DNA of 64,000 nucleotides from Bryobacteraceae bacterium (GTDB lineage Bacteria > Acidobacteriota > Terriglobia > Bryobacterales > Bryobacteraceae): assembly GCA_026002855.1 (NCBI GenBank), contig BPGD01000001.1:2922001-2986000 (forward strand), in the 5' to 3' direction. Numbering within the stretch: position 1 is the first letter of the stretch; every line of letters begins with the position of its first letter. Made by a program: the position numbers and the translations under genes. Below are positions 1-9,250 of the stretch, in pieces. Under the pieces are notes generated by a model. That model did not search any database. It saw only the letters and a program-made list of their open reading frames with translations, and was not told the origin of the DNA.

Positions 1-960
1 CGGCAGGGGTTCCCGCCTTCAGCCGTCACCATCGGCAACTTCGATGGCGTGCATGCCGGCCACCGCGAACTGATGCGGCGCACCGTGCGGCTGGCGCGCG
101 AGCTGGGCGTCAAGCCCTCGGCGCTTACGTTCCATCCCCACCCCGCCACCGTCGTAGCACCGGAGCGGATCCCCAGGCTGCTGTCGACTCCCGACGAGCG
201 GTGCGCGCTGATGGCCGCCGAAGGCATCGAACAGGTCCTGATCATGCCCTTCGACGAGTCGATCTCGCACCTGTCCCCAGAGGAGTTCTTCCGGCGCGTG
301 CTCGTCGAAGACCTCGGCGCAAAGGCGGTGGTCGTCGGCGCGAACTTCCGTTTCGGATACCGCCAGTCGGGCGGCACCGAAGACCTCATCCAGCTGGCGG
401 AGCGGCACGGGGTGCGGGCGGAGATCGTGCCGCTGCTGGAAATCCGCGGCGTGCGTGTCTCTTCTTCCGAGATCCGCCGCCTGCTGGCGGAGGGCAACGT
501 ATCGCGGGCCAACCGGCTGCTTGAGAGGCCCTACTCCATCGCTGGCAGCGTCGTGAGGGGTGCGGGCCGCGGCGCGCGCGAAGTGGTGCCCACGCTGAAC
601 CTGGAAACGTCTTCGCTGGAAGACTCCACCTCCGCGCTGCCGCAGAGCGGCGTTTACATTACCCGCACCGAGGACCTCGACGCCGACCGGCGCTGGAATT
701 CCATTACGAATATCGGATACAGGCCGACGTTTGACGGACGGCATTTGACCATCGAGACGTATCTTCTGGATCCGTTTTATCCGCCTTCTCCCAAGAGAAT
801 TCGCTTGGAGTTTCTCCGCCGTCTGCGGCCGGAAATGAAATTTCATTCCGCCGCCCGGTTGCGCGCGCAGATTGCCGAAGACATCGAGAAGGCCAGGGCG
901 TTTTTCCGCCGGCTGGAGCGTTTCAGGCCCGCGCTATTGTCCAGACAGCCGCCGCGCTGA
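1..960 (+). CDS. ribF: Bifunctional riboflavin kinase/FAD synthetase, 5'-truncated by the window edge
   Basis: Cytosolic enzyme that phosphorylates riboflavin to FMN and adenylylates FMN to FAD. The reading frame is open from base 1 and begins with the adenylyltransferase nucleotide-binding motif TIGNFDGVHAGH, so the true start lies before the window; the GTG at 49 falls inside this motif and is not a start. The FAD-synthetase part continues with FHPHP and the ISSSxIR-like stretch SSSEIRRLL. The C-terminal riboflavin-kinase domain starts near YSIAGSVVRGAGRG and contains PTLNLE, NIGYRPTFDG and IETYLLD, which match the kinase core. The 3' end overlaps the convergent mgtC-like gene by 38 bp. Identification is secure; only the first residues are missing. 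Confidence 0.96.
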   Translation, partial: RQGFPPSAVTIGNFDGVHAGHRELMRRTVRLARELGVKPSALTFHPHPATVVAPERIPRLLSTPDERCALMAAEGIEQVLIMPFDESISHLSPEEFFRRVLVEDLGAKAVVVGANFRFGYRQSGGTEDLIQLAERHGVRAEIVPLLEIRGVRVSSSEIRRLLAEGNVSRANRLLERPYSIAGSVVRGAGRGAREVVPTLNLETSSLEDSTSALPQSGVYITRTEDLDADRRWNSITNIGYRPTFDGRHLTIETYLLDPFYPPSPKRIRLEFLRRLRPEMKFHSAARLRAQIAEDIEKARAFFRRLERFRPALLSRQPPR

Positions 961-2170
961 ACATCAGCACGAAGCCGATGGCCACCTGACGGGTGAACCG
1001 GGCCCCCGCATGGCGCCAGGCCAGCGCCGTCTTGACCGCCGCGTTGGCTCCCATCGCTACCAGAATCGCCGTGATGGCCATGCTCCCCGGAACGTGGCCC
1101 TCGCGGAACAGGCCGGCTACGGAGAATATGATCGCGTCGACGTCCACCGAGCCGCCGGCGGCGCTGCTGGCCAGCACGCCGGAGCTTCCGTAGAGCGCGT
1201 CGGCCGCACGGGCCAGGAAGCGCACCGCGGCAAACAGCAGCCCGAACTGAATGGCGGCCACCAGGCGCAGGGGGTTGCCCAGCCGCAACATCGGCTCCAC
1301 GGCGGAACCGCGGCCGGCCGCGGGCCGCAGCCGCCACGCCCATGCGAGCCCGGCCAGCGTCATCGCCGCCAGCACCGGCAGCGCCGCTGCGAGCAGCTCT
1401 CGGCCTGCCAGCCAGAGGATGACGGCCACGCGCGCGTTCAGCACCACATTGGCCAGCACCGCGGCGCAGGCCCAGTGTCGGGCCGCTTCCGGCTGCGAAG
1501 CGGCCAGCCGCGCGAAGGCGAGCGTCGATGCCGTGGACGAGCCGAGGCCGCCGACAACGGCCGTCAGCGGGAGGCTGCGGCGCGAGCCCAGAAATTTCTG
1601 GAAAAAATATCCGAGGAAATTGATCCCGCTCACCAGGATCACGAAGACCCAGGTCCGGTACGGATTGAAGCCGCCATAGGGGCCGTAGTCGTGATCCGGA
1701 AGGATGGGAAGAATCACGAAAATCACCGCCAGAAAGCGCAGCGTGTCCCAGTATTCCTGCTCGCTGAGCGTTTCCCGCGCCAGCCGCCGCAGCGGCTCGC
1801 GCGCGTCGAGAAACAGCGCCAGCACCACCGTGATGGCAATCGCCAGCGGCGCTCCGTAGGCCAGCCCGCGCGAGGCGGCCAGCACGCAGAGCAGGAAAGT
1901 CACCACCGCCGCCAGCTCGGTGGTGATGCCGGTGCGCTGCGGATTCTGCATGCGGAAGATCACCAGCATCGCCGTCAGGGCCGCCAGCGCCGCTGCCGTC
2001 AGCCACGGCTGCTCGAGGATCCCGCACAGCCCGCCGGCCAGCCCGATGCTGACGAAATCCCGCAGCCCGGCGTGGCGCTCCTCCCTGTCGGATTCGCGCT
2101 CGATGCCGACAATCAGCCCGATCAGCAGCGACTCGCCCATCGCAACCCACGCCGGTGTCAGCGTCTCCAT
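923..2170 (-). CDS. MgtC/SapB-type membrane protein with DUF4010-like C-terminal half
   Basis: Polytopic inner-membrane protein of about 415 residues. The N-terminal third has the MgtC/SapB signature: [15 protein letters not shown], then the charged HAGLRDF segment and several hydrophobic helices. The rest is a second hydrophobic block with GGLGSSTAS, typical of the longer MgtC-DUF4010 proteins. The family is linked to Mg2+ limitation and membrane-potential stress, but the molecular activity of the long form is not established. I chose the ATG at 2170, giving METLTPAW, because it precedes the first conserved helix; the open frame continues upstream to 2269 without family-like residues. It faces the divergent GH95 gene, with about 115 bp between starts. 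Confidence 0.8.
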   Translation of the reverse strand: METLTPAWVAMGESLLIGLIVGIERESDREERHAGLRDFVSIGLAGGLCGILEQPWLTAAALAALTAMLVIFRMQNPQRTGITTELAAVVTFLLCVLAASRGLAYGAPLAIAITVVLALFLDAREPLRRLARETLSEQEYWDTLRFLAVIFVILPILPDHDYGPYGGFNPYRTWVFVILVSGINFLGYFFQKFLGSRRSLPLTAVVGGLGSSTASTLAFARLAASQPEAARHWACAAVLANVVLNARVAVILWLAGRELLAAALPVLAAMTLAGLAWAWRLRPAAGRGSAVEPMLRLGNPLRLVAAIQFGLLFAAVRFLARAADALYGSSGVLASSAAGGSVDVDAIIFSVAGLFREGHVPGSMAITAILVAMGANAAVKTALAWRHAGARFTRQVAIGFVLMFSAAAVWTIARA

Positions 2171-2286
2171 GGAAGCTCTCGCCGTATTGTGCAACAAAAT
2201 GGGCAGGATTTGTAGCATCCCGCCGCATCGCGGCCGGCCCGGCAACGCGATATTGTGGACTGGAATCATCCCGCAGGAGCAACGCA

Positions 2287-4680
2287 GTGATCATCACCAG
2301 AAGAACCTGGCTGGCCGCGTGGACAGGCGCGGCCCTGGCCCGGCAGCGCAGCCGGCAGTCGGCGTTTTCCTGGAAAGCGAGCCTTCATGGCGAGGCGCCG
2401 CCGCCGCAGCCGCCGCTCAAACTCTGGTACCGCCGCCCGGCTTCCCAATGGGACGAGGCGCTGCCTGTGGGCAACGGACGCCTGGGAGCGATGGTTTTCG
2501 GCGGCATCGAGCTCGAACGTCTTCAGCTCAACGAAGAGACCATCTGGGCCGGAGGCCCGCGCGACCCCAACAATCCCGCCGCGCTGAAGGCATTACCCGA
2601 AGTGCGGCGGCTGCTGTTCGAAGGCAGGGAGCTGGAGGCGACGAAACTCGCCGAAAAGACGATGCTCGGCATCCCGCCGCACGTCGAATCCTATCAGCCG
2701 CTCGGGGATCTATGGATCGAACTGGAAGGAATCACCGAGGCGGAGAACTACCGCCGCTGGCTCGATCTCGAATCGGCCGTGGCCGTCACTGAATTCCGTT
2801 CCGGCGGCGCGCTCTTGCGCCGCGAAATCTTCGCCTCCGCCCCGGACGACGTGCTCGTCGTGCGCGTCGCCGGGGAGCGCCCCTTCACTGCACGCGTCCG
2901 TCTCACCCGCGGCGAACACGCCATCACCGCGCCGGATCCCGCGCGCACGGACACGCTCATCCTGCGGGGCCGCGTCAACGGGGAAGGGATGCAGTTCGAG
3001 GCGCGGCTGGAAGCCGAAGCCCGCGGCGGCAGCGTCTCCCTCCAGGGCCAGGAGCTCATCTTCACCGGCGCCACCGAGGCCGTGTTGCGGCTGGCCGCAG
3101 CCACAGACTACCGCGGCCGCGCGCCGGCCGCGCAGGTCGCCGAAACGATCCGCCAGGCGCGCCGCCCGTTCGCGGAGCTGCAAAAACGCCACCAAGGCGA
3201 CCACCGCGTCTTCCTCTCGCGCGTCCGCCTGGAGCTGCCCGCCGACCCGGCCGCCGAAGCCCTGCCCACCGACGAGCGGCTGGCGCTCGTCCAGCAGGGA
3301 CAGGCCGACGAAGGCCTCGCCGCGCTGTATTTCCAGTATGGCCGCTACCTCCTGCTGGCCAGTTCGAGGCCCGGATGCCTGCCCGCCAATCTCCAGGGCA
3401 TTTGGAACGAGCACATGAAGGCGCCCTGGAATTCGGACTTCCACACCAACATCAACCTCCAGATGAACTACTGGCCCGCCTGCGTCGCCAACCTGGCCGA
3501 GTGCGAGCAGCCGCTGTTTGACTTCATGCAGATGCTCACCGGGCCGGGCTCGCGCACGGCGCGCGTCATGTACGGCGCGCGCGGCTGGGTGGTCCATCAT
3601 CTCACCGATCCATTCGGCTACACCGCGCCCGCCGACGGCATCTGGGGCGTGTGGCCGATGGGCGCCGCCTGGCTGGCGCGCCACGCCTGGGAGCACTATC
3701 TGTTCACCGGAGACCGGGCATTTCTCGAAAAACGCGGCTACCCGCTGATGAGAGGCGCGGCCGAATTCGTCCTCGATTTTCTCGTCGAAGCCCCGCCCGG
3801 CACCGCCGTTCCGGGGCGGCTTGTCACTGCGCCGTCGCACTCGCCCGAAAACCGCTTTCGCAAGGCCGACGGCACCGAAGCCATGTTCACCTACGCCGCC
3901 ACCATGGACATCGCCATTTGCCGAGACCTGCTCCACAACACCGCCCGCGCGGCCGAGACGCTGGGCCGTGACGCCGGCTTCCGCCAGCAGTGCCTGACGG
4001 CCGCCGCGCGGCTGCCCGACCTGCGCATCAGTCCCCGAACCGGCCGCCTGATGGAGTGGATTGAAGACTACGAAGAGCCCGAGCCGCAGCACCGCCACGT
4101 CTCGCACCTCTACACGCTGCACCCGGCCGAGTTGATCGACATCCACCGCACGCCAGAGCTTGCCGCCGCCGCGCGCCGCACGCTGGAAGCGCGCGGCGAC
4201 CGCTCCACCGGCTGGTCCACGGCCTGGAAGATGAATTTCTGGGCGAGGCTCGGCGACGGCGAGCGGGCGTACCGTCTGTGGCGCACCCTCATCGGGTCAT
4301 GCACGCTGAAAAACCTGTTTGACACCCACCCGCCCTTCCAGATCGACGGCAACTTCGGCGGCACGGCCGGCATCGCCGAGATGCTCCTCCAGAGCCATCT
4401 GGGCGAGCTGCGGCTTCTTCCGGCGCTGCCCCAAGCCTGGCACACGGGCCGCGTCGAGGGCCTGCGCGCCCGCGGCGCTTTCGAGGTCTCCATGGAATGG
4501 CAGGACGGCCGGCTTCGCGTGGCGCGCATCCGGTCCTTGCGCGGCAATCCCGTGCGGTTGCGCTGGAGCGGCCCCCTTCGCATCACCCGCAACGGGCGCC
4601 CGGTCGCGCTCCGTCAGCAGGACGGCCTGACCGTGTTTGAGACTGCGGTCAACGGCGTCTATGAAGTGCGTCCGGCCTAG
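2287..4680 (+). CDS. Glycoside hydrolase family 95 (alpha-L-fucosidase type), Tat-exported
   Basis: Predicted secreted inverting glycosidase removing terminal alpha-L-fucose (or related alpha-L-galactose) from glycans. The start is GTG 2287, seven bases after AGGAG at 2275-2279. The open frame runs back to 2155 but without family residues. The N-terminus [16 protein letters not shown] looks like a twin-arginine signal. The mature part begins [19 protein letters not shown], the usual GH95 opening. Family landmarks are [47 protein letters not shown] (the catalytic Asn region), [14 protein letters not shown] and [17 protein letters not shown] (the catalytic Asp region). About 797 residues is normal for GH95. 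No carbohydrate-uptake or regulatory genes are adjacent, so it appears to be a stand-alone hydrolase. Confidence 0.93.
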   Translation: MIITRRTWLAAWTGAALARQRSRQSAFSWKASLHGEAPPPQPPLKLWYRRPASQWDEALPVGNGRLGAMVFGGIELERLQLNEETIWAGGPRDPNNPAALKALPEVRRLLFEGRELEATKLAEKTMLGIPPHVESYQPLGDLWIELEGITEAENYRRWLDLESAVAVTEFRSGGALLRREIFASAPDDVLVVRVAGERPFTARVRLTRGEHAITAPDPARTDTLILRGRVNGEGMQFEARLEAEARGGSVSLQGQELIFTGATEAVLRLAAATDYRGRAPAAQVAETIRQARRPFAELQKRHQGDHRVFLSRVRLELPADPAAEALPTDERLALVQQGQADEGLAALYFQYGRYLLLASSRPGCLPANLQGIWNEHMKAPWNSDFHTNINLQMNYWPACVANLAECEQPLFDFMQMLTGPGSRTARVMYGARGWVVHHLTDPFGYTAPADGIWGVWPMGAAWLARHAWEHYLFTGDRAFLEKRGYPLMRGAAEFVLDFLVEAPPGTAVPGRLVTAPSHSPENRFRKADGTEAMFTYAATMDIAICRDLLHNTARAAETLGRDAGFRQQCLTAAARLPDLRISPRTGRLMEWIEDYEEPEPQHRHVSHLYTLHPAELIDIHRTPELAAAARRTLEARGDRSTGWSTAWKMNFWARLGDGERAYRLWRTLIGSCTLKNLFDTHPPFQIDGNFGGTAGIAEMLLQSHLGELRLLPALPQAWHTGRVEGLRARGAFEVSMEWQDGRLRVARIRSLRGNPVRLRWSGPLRITRNGRPVALRQQDGLTVFETAVNGVYEVRPA

Positions 4681-4962
4681 CGTCGCTTCAGCGGCTGCCC
4701 ACGATCGGCCCGGCCAGCGCCTCGTGCCGGTCGCGCAGCTCACCCATCCGGTGCCGGGTCTGGCTCTTCGCCGGATCGTAGGTCCCCGGCAGATGGCCGT
4801 TGCGGTCGCCCAGCGCCGTCGTCGGCGGGGCGGAAGCGCCGGCCAGACCCAGGGCAGGCTGCGGGGGGGCAGCGCGGCCGGCAGGGCAGGGCATCGCGTT
4901 CTCCCCAGCACAGCCGGCACTTCGTTTTCCAGAGCCTCCAGAAGGTGCGCCCAAAAGGAGGG
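4681..4962. other. Non-coding stretch after the GH95 gene; possible gene remnant on the minus strand
   Basis: No intact gene is supportable here. On the minus strand, the frame ending at 4688 reads about 50 protein-like residues (GDRNGHLPGTYDPAKS, then GELRDRHEALAGP) with balanced charge. They are preceded by low-complexity Ala/Pro/Gly translation and have no ribosome site. This could be the tail of a decayed gene or chance. I recognise no family. Confidence 0.25.
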
Positions 4963-5057
4963 AAGGCCCTGTGGCGGGGAGCCGCAGGGCCTTCGTCAGT
5001 AGAGGGGCTTCACGAGGTGCTGGGTCACCTCGAGGGATGTTTGAGTCGATGACGACT
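4963..5057 (+). repeat. Three-hairpin structured repeat, copy 1
   Basis: Three consecutive dyads. Stem 1 is 13 bp (4963-4975 with 4981-4993, loop GGGGA, one G-T pair). Stem 2 is CGAGGTG/CACCTCG (5013-5019 with 5026-5032, loop CTGGGT). Stem 3 is AGTCG-ATGA-CGACT (5044-5057). A second copy with the same order of stems, similar linkers (GTCAG..AGGGGCTT) and identical stem 3 lies at 5246-5340. Differences between copies in stems 1 and 2 are compensatory, so the base-paired form seems to be what is maintained. The strand is a guess, because DNA hairpins are symmetric. It could be a structured RNA, a mobile palindromic element or a terminator-like family. Confidence 0.7.
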
Positions 5058-5245
5058 GCTTGTTGCCATACTCAGTTGCACCCGGCGTGCCAAACTTGTT
5101 GGCATGGACTTGCAATGGTTTGCGGTCGCTCGGCTCCAGTGCCCCCACCCGGGACTGGGTGACATTGCGCCCCACAGTGTGAACATTGGGTGACAATCCA
5201 CAGCCAGTTGGCTGCTGGTAGGGAGAAAGGGATCCAAAAAGCGAT
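5058..5245. other. Spacer between the two structured repeats, with a nested dyad
   Basis: No coding potential that I trust. It contains a nested inverted repeat: TTGCA (5076-5080) and TGCAA (5111-5115) enclose TGCCAA (5088-5093) and TTGGCA (5099-5104). Further on, GGGTGACA occurs twice (around 5157 and 5189). This may be part of the same structured unit as the flanking repeats. Confidence 0.45.
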
Positions 5246-5340
5246 GAGGCCGTGTGGCTGGGCACCGCACGGCCTCCTGTCAGAGGGGCTTGCGAGGAGC
5301 TGGGCCTCCTCGCGGGGATGCAATCAAGTCGATGACGACT
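5246..5340 (+). repeat. Three-hairpin structured repeat, copy 2
   Basis: Second copy of the element at 4963-5057, offset by 283 bp. Stem 1 is GAGGCCGTGTGG/CCGCACGGCCTC (5246-5257 with 5265-5276). Stem 2 is CGAGGAG/CTCCTCG (5293-5299 with 5306-5312, loop CTGGGC). Stem 3 is AGTCG-ATGA-CGACT (5327-5340), identical to copy 1. Compared with copy 1, pair 4969-4987 is C-G and becomes G-C, pair 4963-4993 is A-T and becomes G-C, and pair 5018-5027 is T-A and becomes A-T. The one G-T wobble of stem 1 is kept. Confidence 0.7.
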
Positions 5341-5886
5341 TATGTTTGATCCCATTATTGCATTTCAGACCTGATAGTCGTCAACAGGAAAATGCAGGGT
5401 GGACGCACTTTAATGTCCACCAGCATTCAAACCTGACTCGTGTATCTGATTTAGTGTTTCCCCCTCTTCCACTCGACCGCTGCCTCGGGCCGTGCACCAA
5501 AGCCGCGCGCGGCCGTCGGCATTGTCTCCGGATTTGTCAGCGGGCGGCGCCAGACGCACCTCTGCGTTGCAGTCCCATCTGGATCTGCGGCGATGAGCCT
5601 TCCCTGAAAATTGTGCTCTGCCGAGCCGCGAGTGAAGCAGCGCGCAACGCTGCGAGAACGAGCGGTCGGAGGCGAGGCCTGAAGGCGTGCCGGAACGGCG
5701 TGTGCTTCTTCCGCCCGCCCCGGCGGGCTGGCTCCAGTCGCGGCTCAGAAGCGCCCCTCGGGCGAGGTCCAGTCCCGCCTGCCGCGCCAACGCGTCCATC
5801 AGATCGTGGAGCCCTCGTGACTCGTACCCCAGGGACACCTGGAATCACACCCAGCCTCCCGCGGCGGGCATTTCGCTGGGCCGCGC
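5341..5886. other. 546-bp stretch with no supportable gene
   Basis: Long open frames exist on both strands but are Arg/Ala/Gly/Ser-rich, lack ribosome sites and resemble no family I know, so I treat them as high-GC background. The first 100 bp is relatively AT-rich. It carries TAGTCGTCA near 5392, which is complementary to the TGACGACT end of the upstream repeat. A GCCCGCC/GGCGGGC hairpin sits near 5716. Confidence 0.4.
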
Positions 5887-6678
5887 TCAGGGCTGGATCC
5901 AGCCCGAATGCAGCAGCCAGTAGACTACCGGCACGGAGAAAAGGCTCGAATCCACGCGGTCCAGCCAGCCGCCGTGGCCGGGCAGGGAATTGCCGCTGTC
6001 CTTGACGCCCGCGCCGCGCTTGATGGCGGACTCGCACAGGTCGCCCGCCTGCCCGCTCACGTTCGCCAGCAGGCACAGCGCCGCCCCCTGCCAGAGCGTC
6101 ACCTGCGGAAACTTCCAGTGCAGGAACCACAGGCCCAGCGCCAGCGTGCCCGCAACCGAGAGAATTGCGCCGGCCCATGTCTTGCCCGGGCTCAGCACCG
6201 GCGCAAGTTTCCGGCGCCCGAAATTCCTGCCTCCGTAATAGGCGAATGTGTCTCCCACCCAGTTGATCGCGGTGGCGAACAGCATCCACCACGGGTTCAT
6301 CAGCCGCAGCGAAAGGCCGCACTTCCAGGAGCCGAAGACATACACGATGCCAAAGGTCGCCATCGCCGCGAACGGAAGAATATGGGCCAGATTTTTCGCC
6401 CGGAGAGCGAAAATCCACATGAGAAATGCGAAAAGAACAATTGTGAGAACTTCGCTTCCGGGAAGAAACAGTAACAGCAGGCCCGCCAGATATCCGGCGG
6501 GATTTTTCCGCGGATCGTAATCAAAATCCGGCAGGTGCCGCGCCGCGATGCCCAGAAATTCGTAATAGCAGACCAGGCCGACGGCAGCCAGTGTGAGAAG
6601 AAACGCCCAGTCCGGAGCGAAAACGACAATGTAAAAGAAAAAGGGCGTCAGGACCAGCCCGGTCAGCAGTCGCTTCAT
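5887..6678 (-). CDS. cdsA: Phosphatidate cytidylyltransferase (CDP-diglyceride synthase)
   Basis: Integral inner-membrane enzyme that makes CDP-diacylglycerol from phosphatidate and CTP, the branch point to all phospholipids. About 263 residues with seven or eight hydrophobic helices. The C-terminal signature is intact: SGQAGDLCESAIKRGAGVKD followed by GHGGWLDRVDS, with the metal-binding Asp residues in place. The start ATG (6676-6678) shares its last base with the TGA of uppS, so the two genes are translationally coupled. The uppS-cdsA order is the common bacterial arrangement and supports both calls. Confidence 0.95.
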   Translation of the reverse strand: MKRLLTGLVLTPFFFYIVVFAPDWAFLLTLAAVGLVCYYEFLGIAARHLPDFDYDPRKNPAGYLAGLLLLFLPGSEVLTIVLFAFLMWIFALRAKNLAHILPFAAMATFGIVYVFGSWKCGLSLRLMNPWWMLFATAINWVGDTFAYYGGRNFGRRKLAPVLSPGKTWAGAILSVAGTLALGLWFLHWKFPQVTLWQGAALCLLANVSGQAGDLCESAIKRGAGVKDSGNSLPGHGGWLDRVDSSLFSVPVVYWLLHSGWIQP

Positions 6679-7511
6679 CAGGCAGCGGGCCCCGGCGCGC
6701 CAATCAGGGAAGTCTGCTCGACGGCTGCCCCGCGCACCGTCTCAATGCCGCCGAAGCGGCGGTCCCGCTTCTGGTAGGCGGCAATGGCCTCGAGCAGGGC
6801 GAGCCGGTCAAAATCGGGCCAGAGAGTGGGGGTCACATAGAGCTCGGCATAGGCGATCTGCCAGAGGAGAAAATTGGATACGCGAAGTTCACCCGACGTC
6901 CGGATCAGCAGATCCACGTCCGGCTGGCCGGCCGTGGCCAGATGCGACGCCACCAGCTCTTCGTCCACCACCAGCCGGTCGAGCGTGCCCTCCCGCCGCG
7001 CTTCCTCAATCAGCGCATTGATGGCGTCGACGATTTCGGCCCGCCCGCTGTAATTGATGGCGAGGTTCAGGATGAGCCCGGTATTGCCGGCGGTCGCTTC
7101 CATGGCGGCCTCCAGCTGGCGGCGCACTTCTTTCGGCAGCCCGTGGATCCGGCCAATGGCGCGTAACTGGATGTTGTTCTCCATCAACTGTGCCACTTCT
7201 CGGCCCAGATAGTAGTCGAGCAGCCGCCACAGGGTTTCCACCTCCGCTCGCGGCCGCTTCCAGTTCTCCGCCGAAAAAGCGTACAGCGTCAGGCTGTGGA
7301 TCCCCAGCCGCGCGCACGTCTCCACCGCCATCCGCACCGGTTCCACGCCCGCGCGGTGCCCAGCCACGCGCGGCAGGCTGCGGCGGCGCGCCCATCGCCC
7401 GTTGCCGTCCATGATGATGCCGACGTGCGCGGGCAGACGCGCCGGGTCGAGCGACCGGGCCACTTCATACTCGCGGCCGCCGGGCGGCAGGATGGCGAAA
7501 AGCTCTTTCAT
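6678..7511 (-). CDS. uppS: Isoprenyl transferase (undecaprenyl diphosphate synthase)
   Basis: Cytosolic cis-prenyltransferase that extends farnesyl diphosphate with isopentenyl diphosphate to the C55 carrier used for peptidoglycan and polysaccharides. The catalytic motif HVGIIMDGNGRWA sits near residue 30, followed by HRAGVEPVR. Later motifs are LTLYAFSAENWKRP, LNLAINYSGRAEIVDA and DLLIRTSGELRVSNFLLWQ, all standard for the family. The length of 277 residues includes an N-terminal extension of about 25 residues. It is coupled to cdsA by a one-base stop/start overlap. Confidence 0.96.
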   Translation of the reverse strand: MKELFAILPPGGREYEVARSLDPARLPAHVGIIMDGNGRWARRRSLPRVAGHRAGVEPVRMAVETCARLGIHSLTLYAFSAENWKRPRAEVETLWRLLDYYLGREVAQLMENNIQLRAIGRIHGLPKEVRRQLEAAMEATAGNTGLILNLAINYSGRAEIVDAINALIEEARREGTLDRLVVDEELVASHLATAGQPDVDLLIRTSGELRVSNFLLWQIAYAELYVTPTLWPDFDRLALLEAIAAYQKRDRRFGGIETVRGAAVEQTSLIGAPGPAA

Positions 7512-7558
7512 CCGGGATTGACTACCATCTTAGCGCAGCCCCGCAGGTCAGGCCCTCA

Positions 7559-8365
7559 TCAGAGCCGCGTCGCCGCCGCGATCAGCGCACCCACGCCCAG
7601 AAACGATCCGAACGGCAGCTCGTAGGTGGACATTTCGGCTCCGCGGATCCGGATCCACAACAGCCCCAGCACGCTGCCCAGCAGCGACCCGGCCAGCATC
7701 GCCAGCAGCGCCGTCTCGAATCCCAGAAATGCCCCGAGCATTGCCGTCATCTTCACGTCGCCCAGCCCCAGCCCTTCCCGATGGCGGATCCTTTCGTATG
7801 CCAGGCCCATCAGCCACAGCCCGCCCGAAAGCAGCCCTGCCGAGATCAACGCATGCATGAAGGACTCGAGCGCCGGCGTCGACTCCGGCACGCGCATCCG
7901 CCACAACCACGCAATCAGTCCCTCCGGCACCGGTGCCACCGGCGCCAGCGCCAGTCCGGCAAACAGGCCGCCCACGGTGAACTCGTCCGGCAGGATGCGC
8001 GTCTCCGCGTCGGAGAAGATCAGCTCCACCAGGATCGCCGCAAACAGGCACCACTTCACGCCGGCCCACCCGCCGCCCGTCCGCCACCATGCCCAGAAAA
8101 ACAGCAGGCCCGTGGAGAACTCCACCAGCGGATACCGGAACGCAATCGGCGCACGGCAGTGACGGCAGCGCCCCATGAGCAGCAGAAAGCTGAGTAGCGG
8201 AATGTTGTCATACCACGCAATCGGCGCGCCGCACCGCGGACAGTACGATCCCGGCGTGACCACCGAAAAATCGTGCGGCAGCCGGCTGATGCACACGTTC
8301 AGAAAGCTGCCAATGATCAGTCCGAACAGGCCGGCGAGAATGCTTGAGGCAAGCAAGTCGTTCAT
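7559..8365 (-). CDS. Prepilin peptidase (A24 family, leader peptidase/N-methyltransferase)
   Basis: Inner-membrane aspartic peptidase that cleaves type IV prepilin or pseudopilin leaders and methylates the new N-terminus. Residues 1-100 hold the N-methyltransferase domain: IGSFLNVCISRLP, then two CxxC pairs (CPRCGAPI and CRHCRAPI). The peptidase part has the first active Asp in a FSDAETRILPDEFT-type segment and the second in GLGDVKM. Eight hydrophobic segments fit the family, and 268 residues is normal. No pilin genes are adjacent, so its substrate is encoded elsewhere. Its start overlaps the stop of the preceding glycosyltransferase by four bases (ATGA). Confidence 0.93.
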   Translation of the reverse strand: MNDLLASSILAGLFGLIIGSFLNVCISRLPHDFSVVTPGSYCPRCGAPIAWYDNIPLLSFLLLMGRCRHCRAPIAFRYPLVEFSTGLLFFWAWWRTGGGWAGVKWCLFAAILVELIFSDAETRILPDEFTVGGLFAGLALAPVAPVPEGLIAWLWRMRVPESTPALESFMHALISAGLLSGGLWLMGLAYERIRHREGLGLGDVKMTAMLGAFLGFETALLAMLAGSLLGSVLGLLWIRIRGAEMSTYELPFGSFLGVGALIAAATRL

Positions 8366-9246
8366 GAGAGTACCCTGCGGTAGGCTTCCAGCGTGGCGGC
8401 GGCCATTCGTTCGATTGTAAACCGCTCCTCCACCATCTGACGCCCGGTCGCGCCCAGCCGCGCCGCCAGTGCGCGATCTTCAGCCAGTCGCACCACCGCC
8501 GCGGCGATCTCGGCCGGGTCGTTGTCCACAAGAATCCCTGTGACGCCGTCGACAACAATCTCCGGCAGCCCGCCCACGCGCGAGGCGATCACCGGCACGC
8601 CGTGCGCCAGCGCCAGCAGCGCTGCCGAGCCCAGCCCTTCGCTCTCGCTGATATAGACCAGCGCCCGCGCCCGCGGCAGGTCCCGCTCAAGATCGTCCGA
8701 AAAACGCACCGCCACGCCCGCGCGGCGCACCAGCGCCGCGCCCTTGCGCGGATCGGCAGACAGCGGCGCCACGATGCCGCCGTCCAGCGTGCTCATCTGT
8801 GTCGGCAGCGGCACGCCGTCCGGAACCACGGTCACTTTTTGCGGCGCGACGCCCGCCTCGATGAGCCGCTTCCGCGCGGCCTCGCTCACCGCCAGATAGA
8901 GCGCCGCCCGCGCGTATTTCCATCGCGAAAACAGGTGAGTCTTCACCGGAAAGTCCACCCGTCGGCTCACCACGAACGGCCGCGGCGCTGCCAGCGCCGC
9001 CACCGTGTGCGAGCGCGCGTCGTGGCAATGCAGCAGGTCAAACCGCTCCGCCAGCCGGCGCAGCCCAAGCGGCCGCAACGGCTCCGCCGGCACTCCTTCG
9101 CGCCGCGCCACCTCGAGCAGCGCCGCGCCTGGCGGCGCGGCCAGCAGGCATTCCACGCCCATCGCCTGCAACGCCGCCGCCAGCCGCAGCGCCTGGCGCT
9201 GCCCGCCCCGCATCCACCGGCCCCAGTCCAGGTGCAGCACCCGCAT
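8362..9246 (-). CDS. GT4-type glycosyltransferase (GT-B fold)
   Basis: Predicted cytosolic glycosyltransferase acting in lipopolysaccharide or capsule assembly; sugar and acceptor are unknown. The N-terminal half has the acceptor-side fold (HLDWGRWMRGGQRQALRLA). The C-terminal half has the donor-binding ESEGLGSAALLALAHGVPV stretch and GGLPEIVVDGVTGILV, which is the usual GT4 pattern. At 294 residues it is shorter than the common 350-400, with a reduced middle around residues 130-190 where the linker and first donor-domain strands normally sit. The active-site segment is intact. It lies between a GT2 gene and the prepilin peptidase. Confidence 0.8.
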   Translation of the reverse strand: MRVLHLDWGRWMRGGQRQALRLAAALQAMGVECLLAAPPGAALLEVARREGVPAEPLRPLGLRRLAERFDLLHCHDARSHTVAALAAPRPFVVSRRVDFPVKTHLFSRWKYARAALYLAVSEAARKRLIEAGVAPQKVTVVPDGVPLPTQMSTLDGGIVAPLSADPRKGAALVRRAGVAVRFSDDLERDLPRARALVYISESEGLGSAALLALAHGVPVIASRVGGLPEIVVDGVTGILVDNDPAEIAAAVVRLAEDRALAARLGATGRQMVEERFTIERMAAATLEAYRRVLS

Positions 9247-9250
9247 CGGC

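Noticed and set aside
5410-5838. Minus-strand 142-residue frame in the gene-poor region
   Set aside because: No recognisable family text, no ribosome site and unbalanced composition.
5190-6005. Long plus-strand open frame across the gene-poor region and the cdsA end
   Set aside because: Arg/Ala/Gly/Ser-rich translation, no ribosome site, overlaps a certain gene on the other strand; high-GC background.
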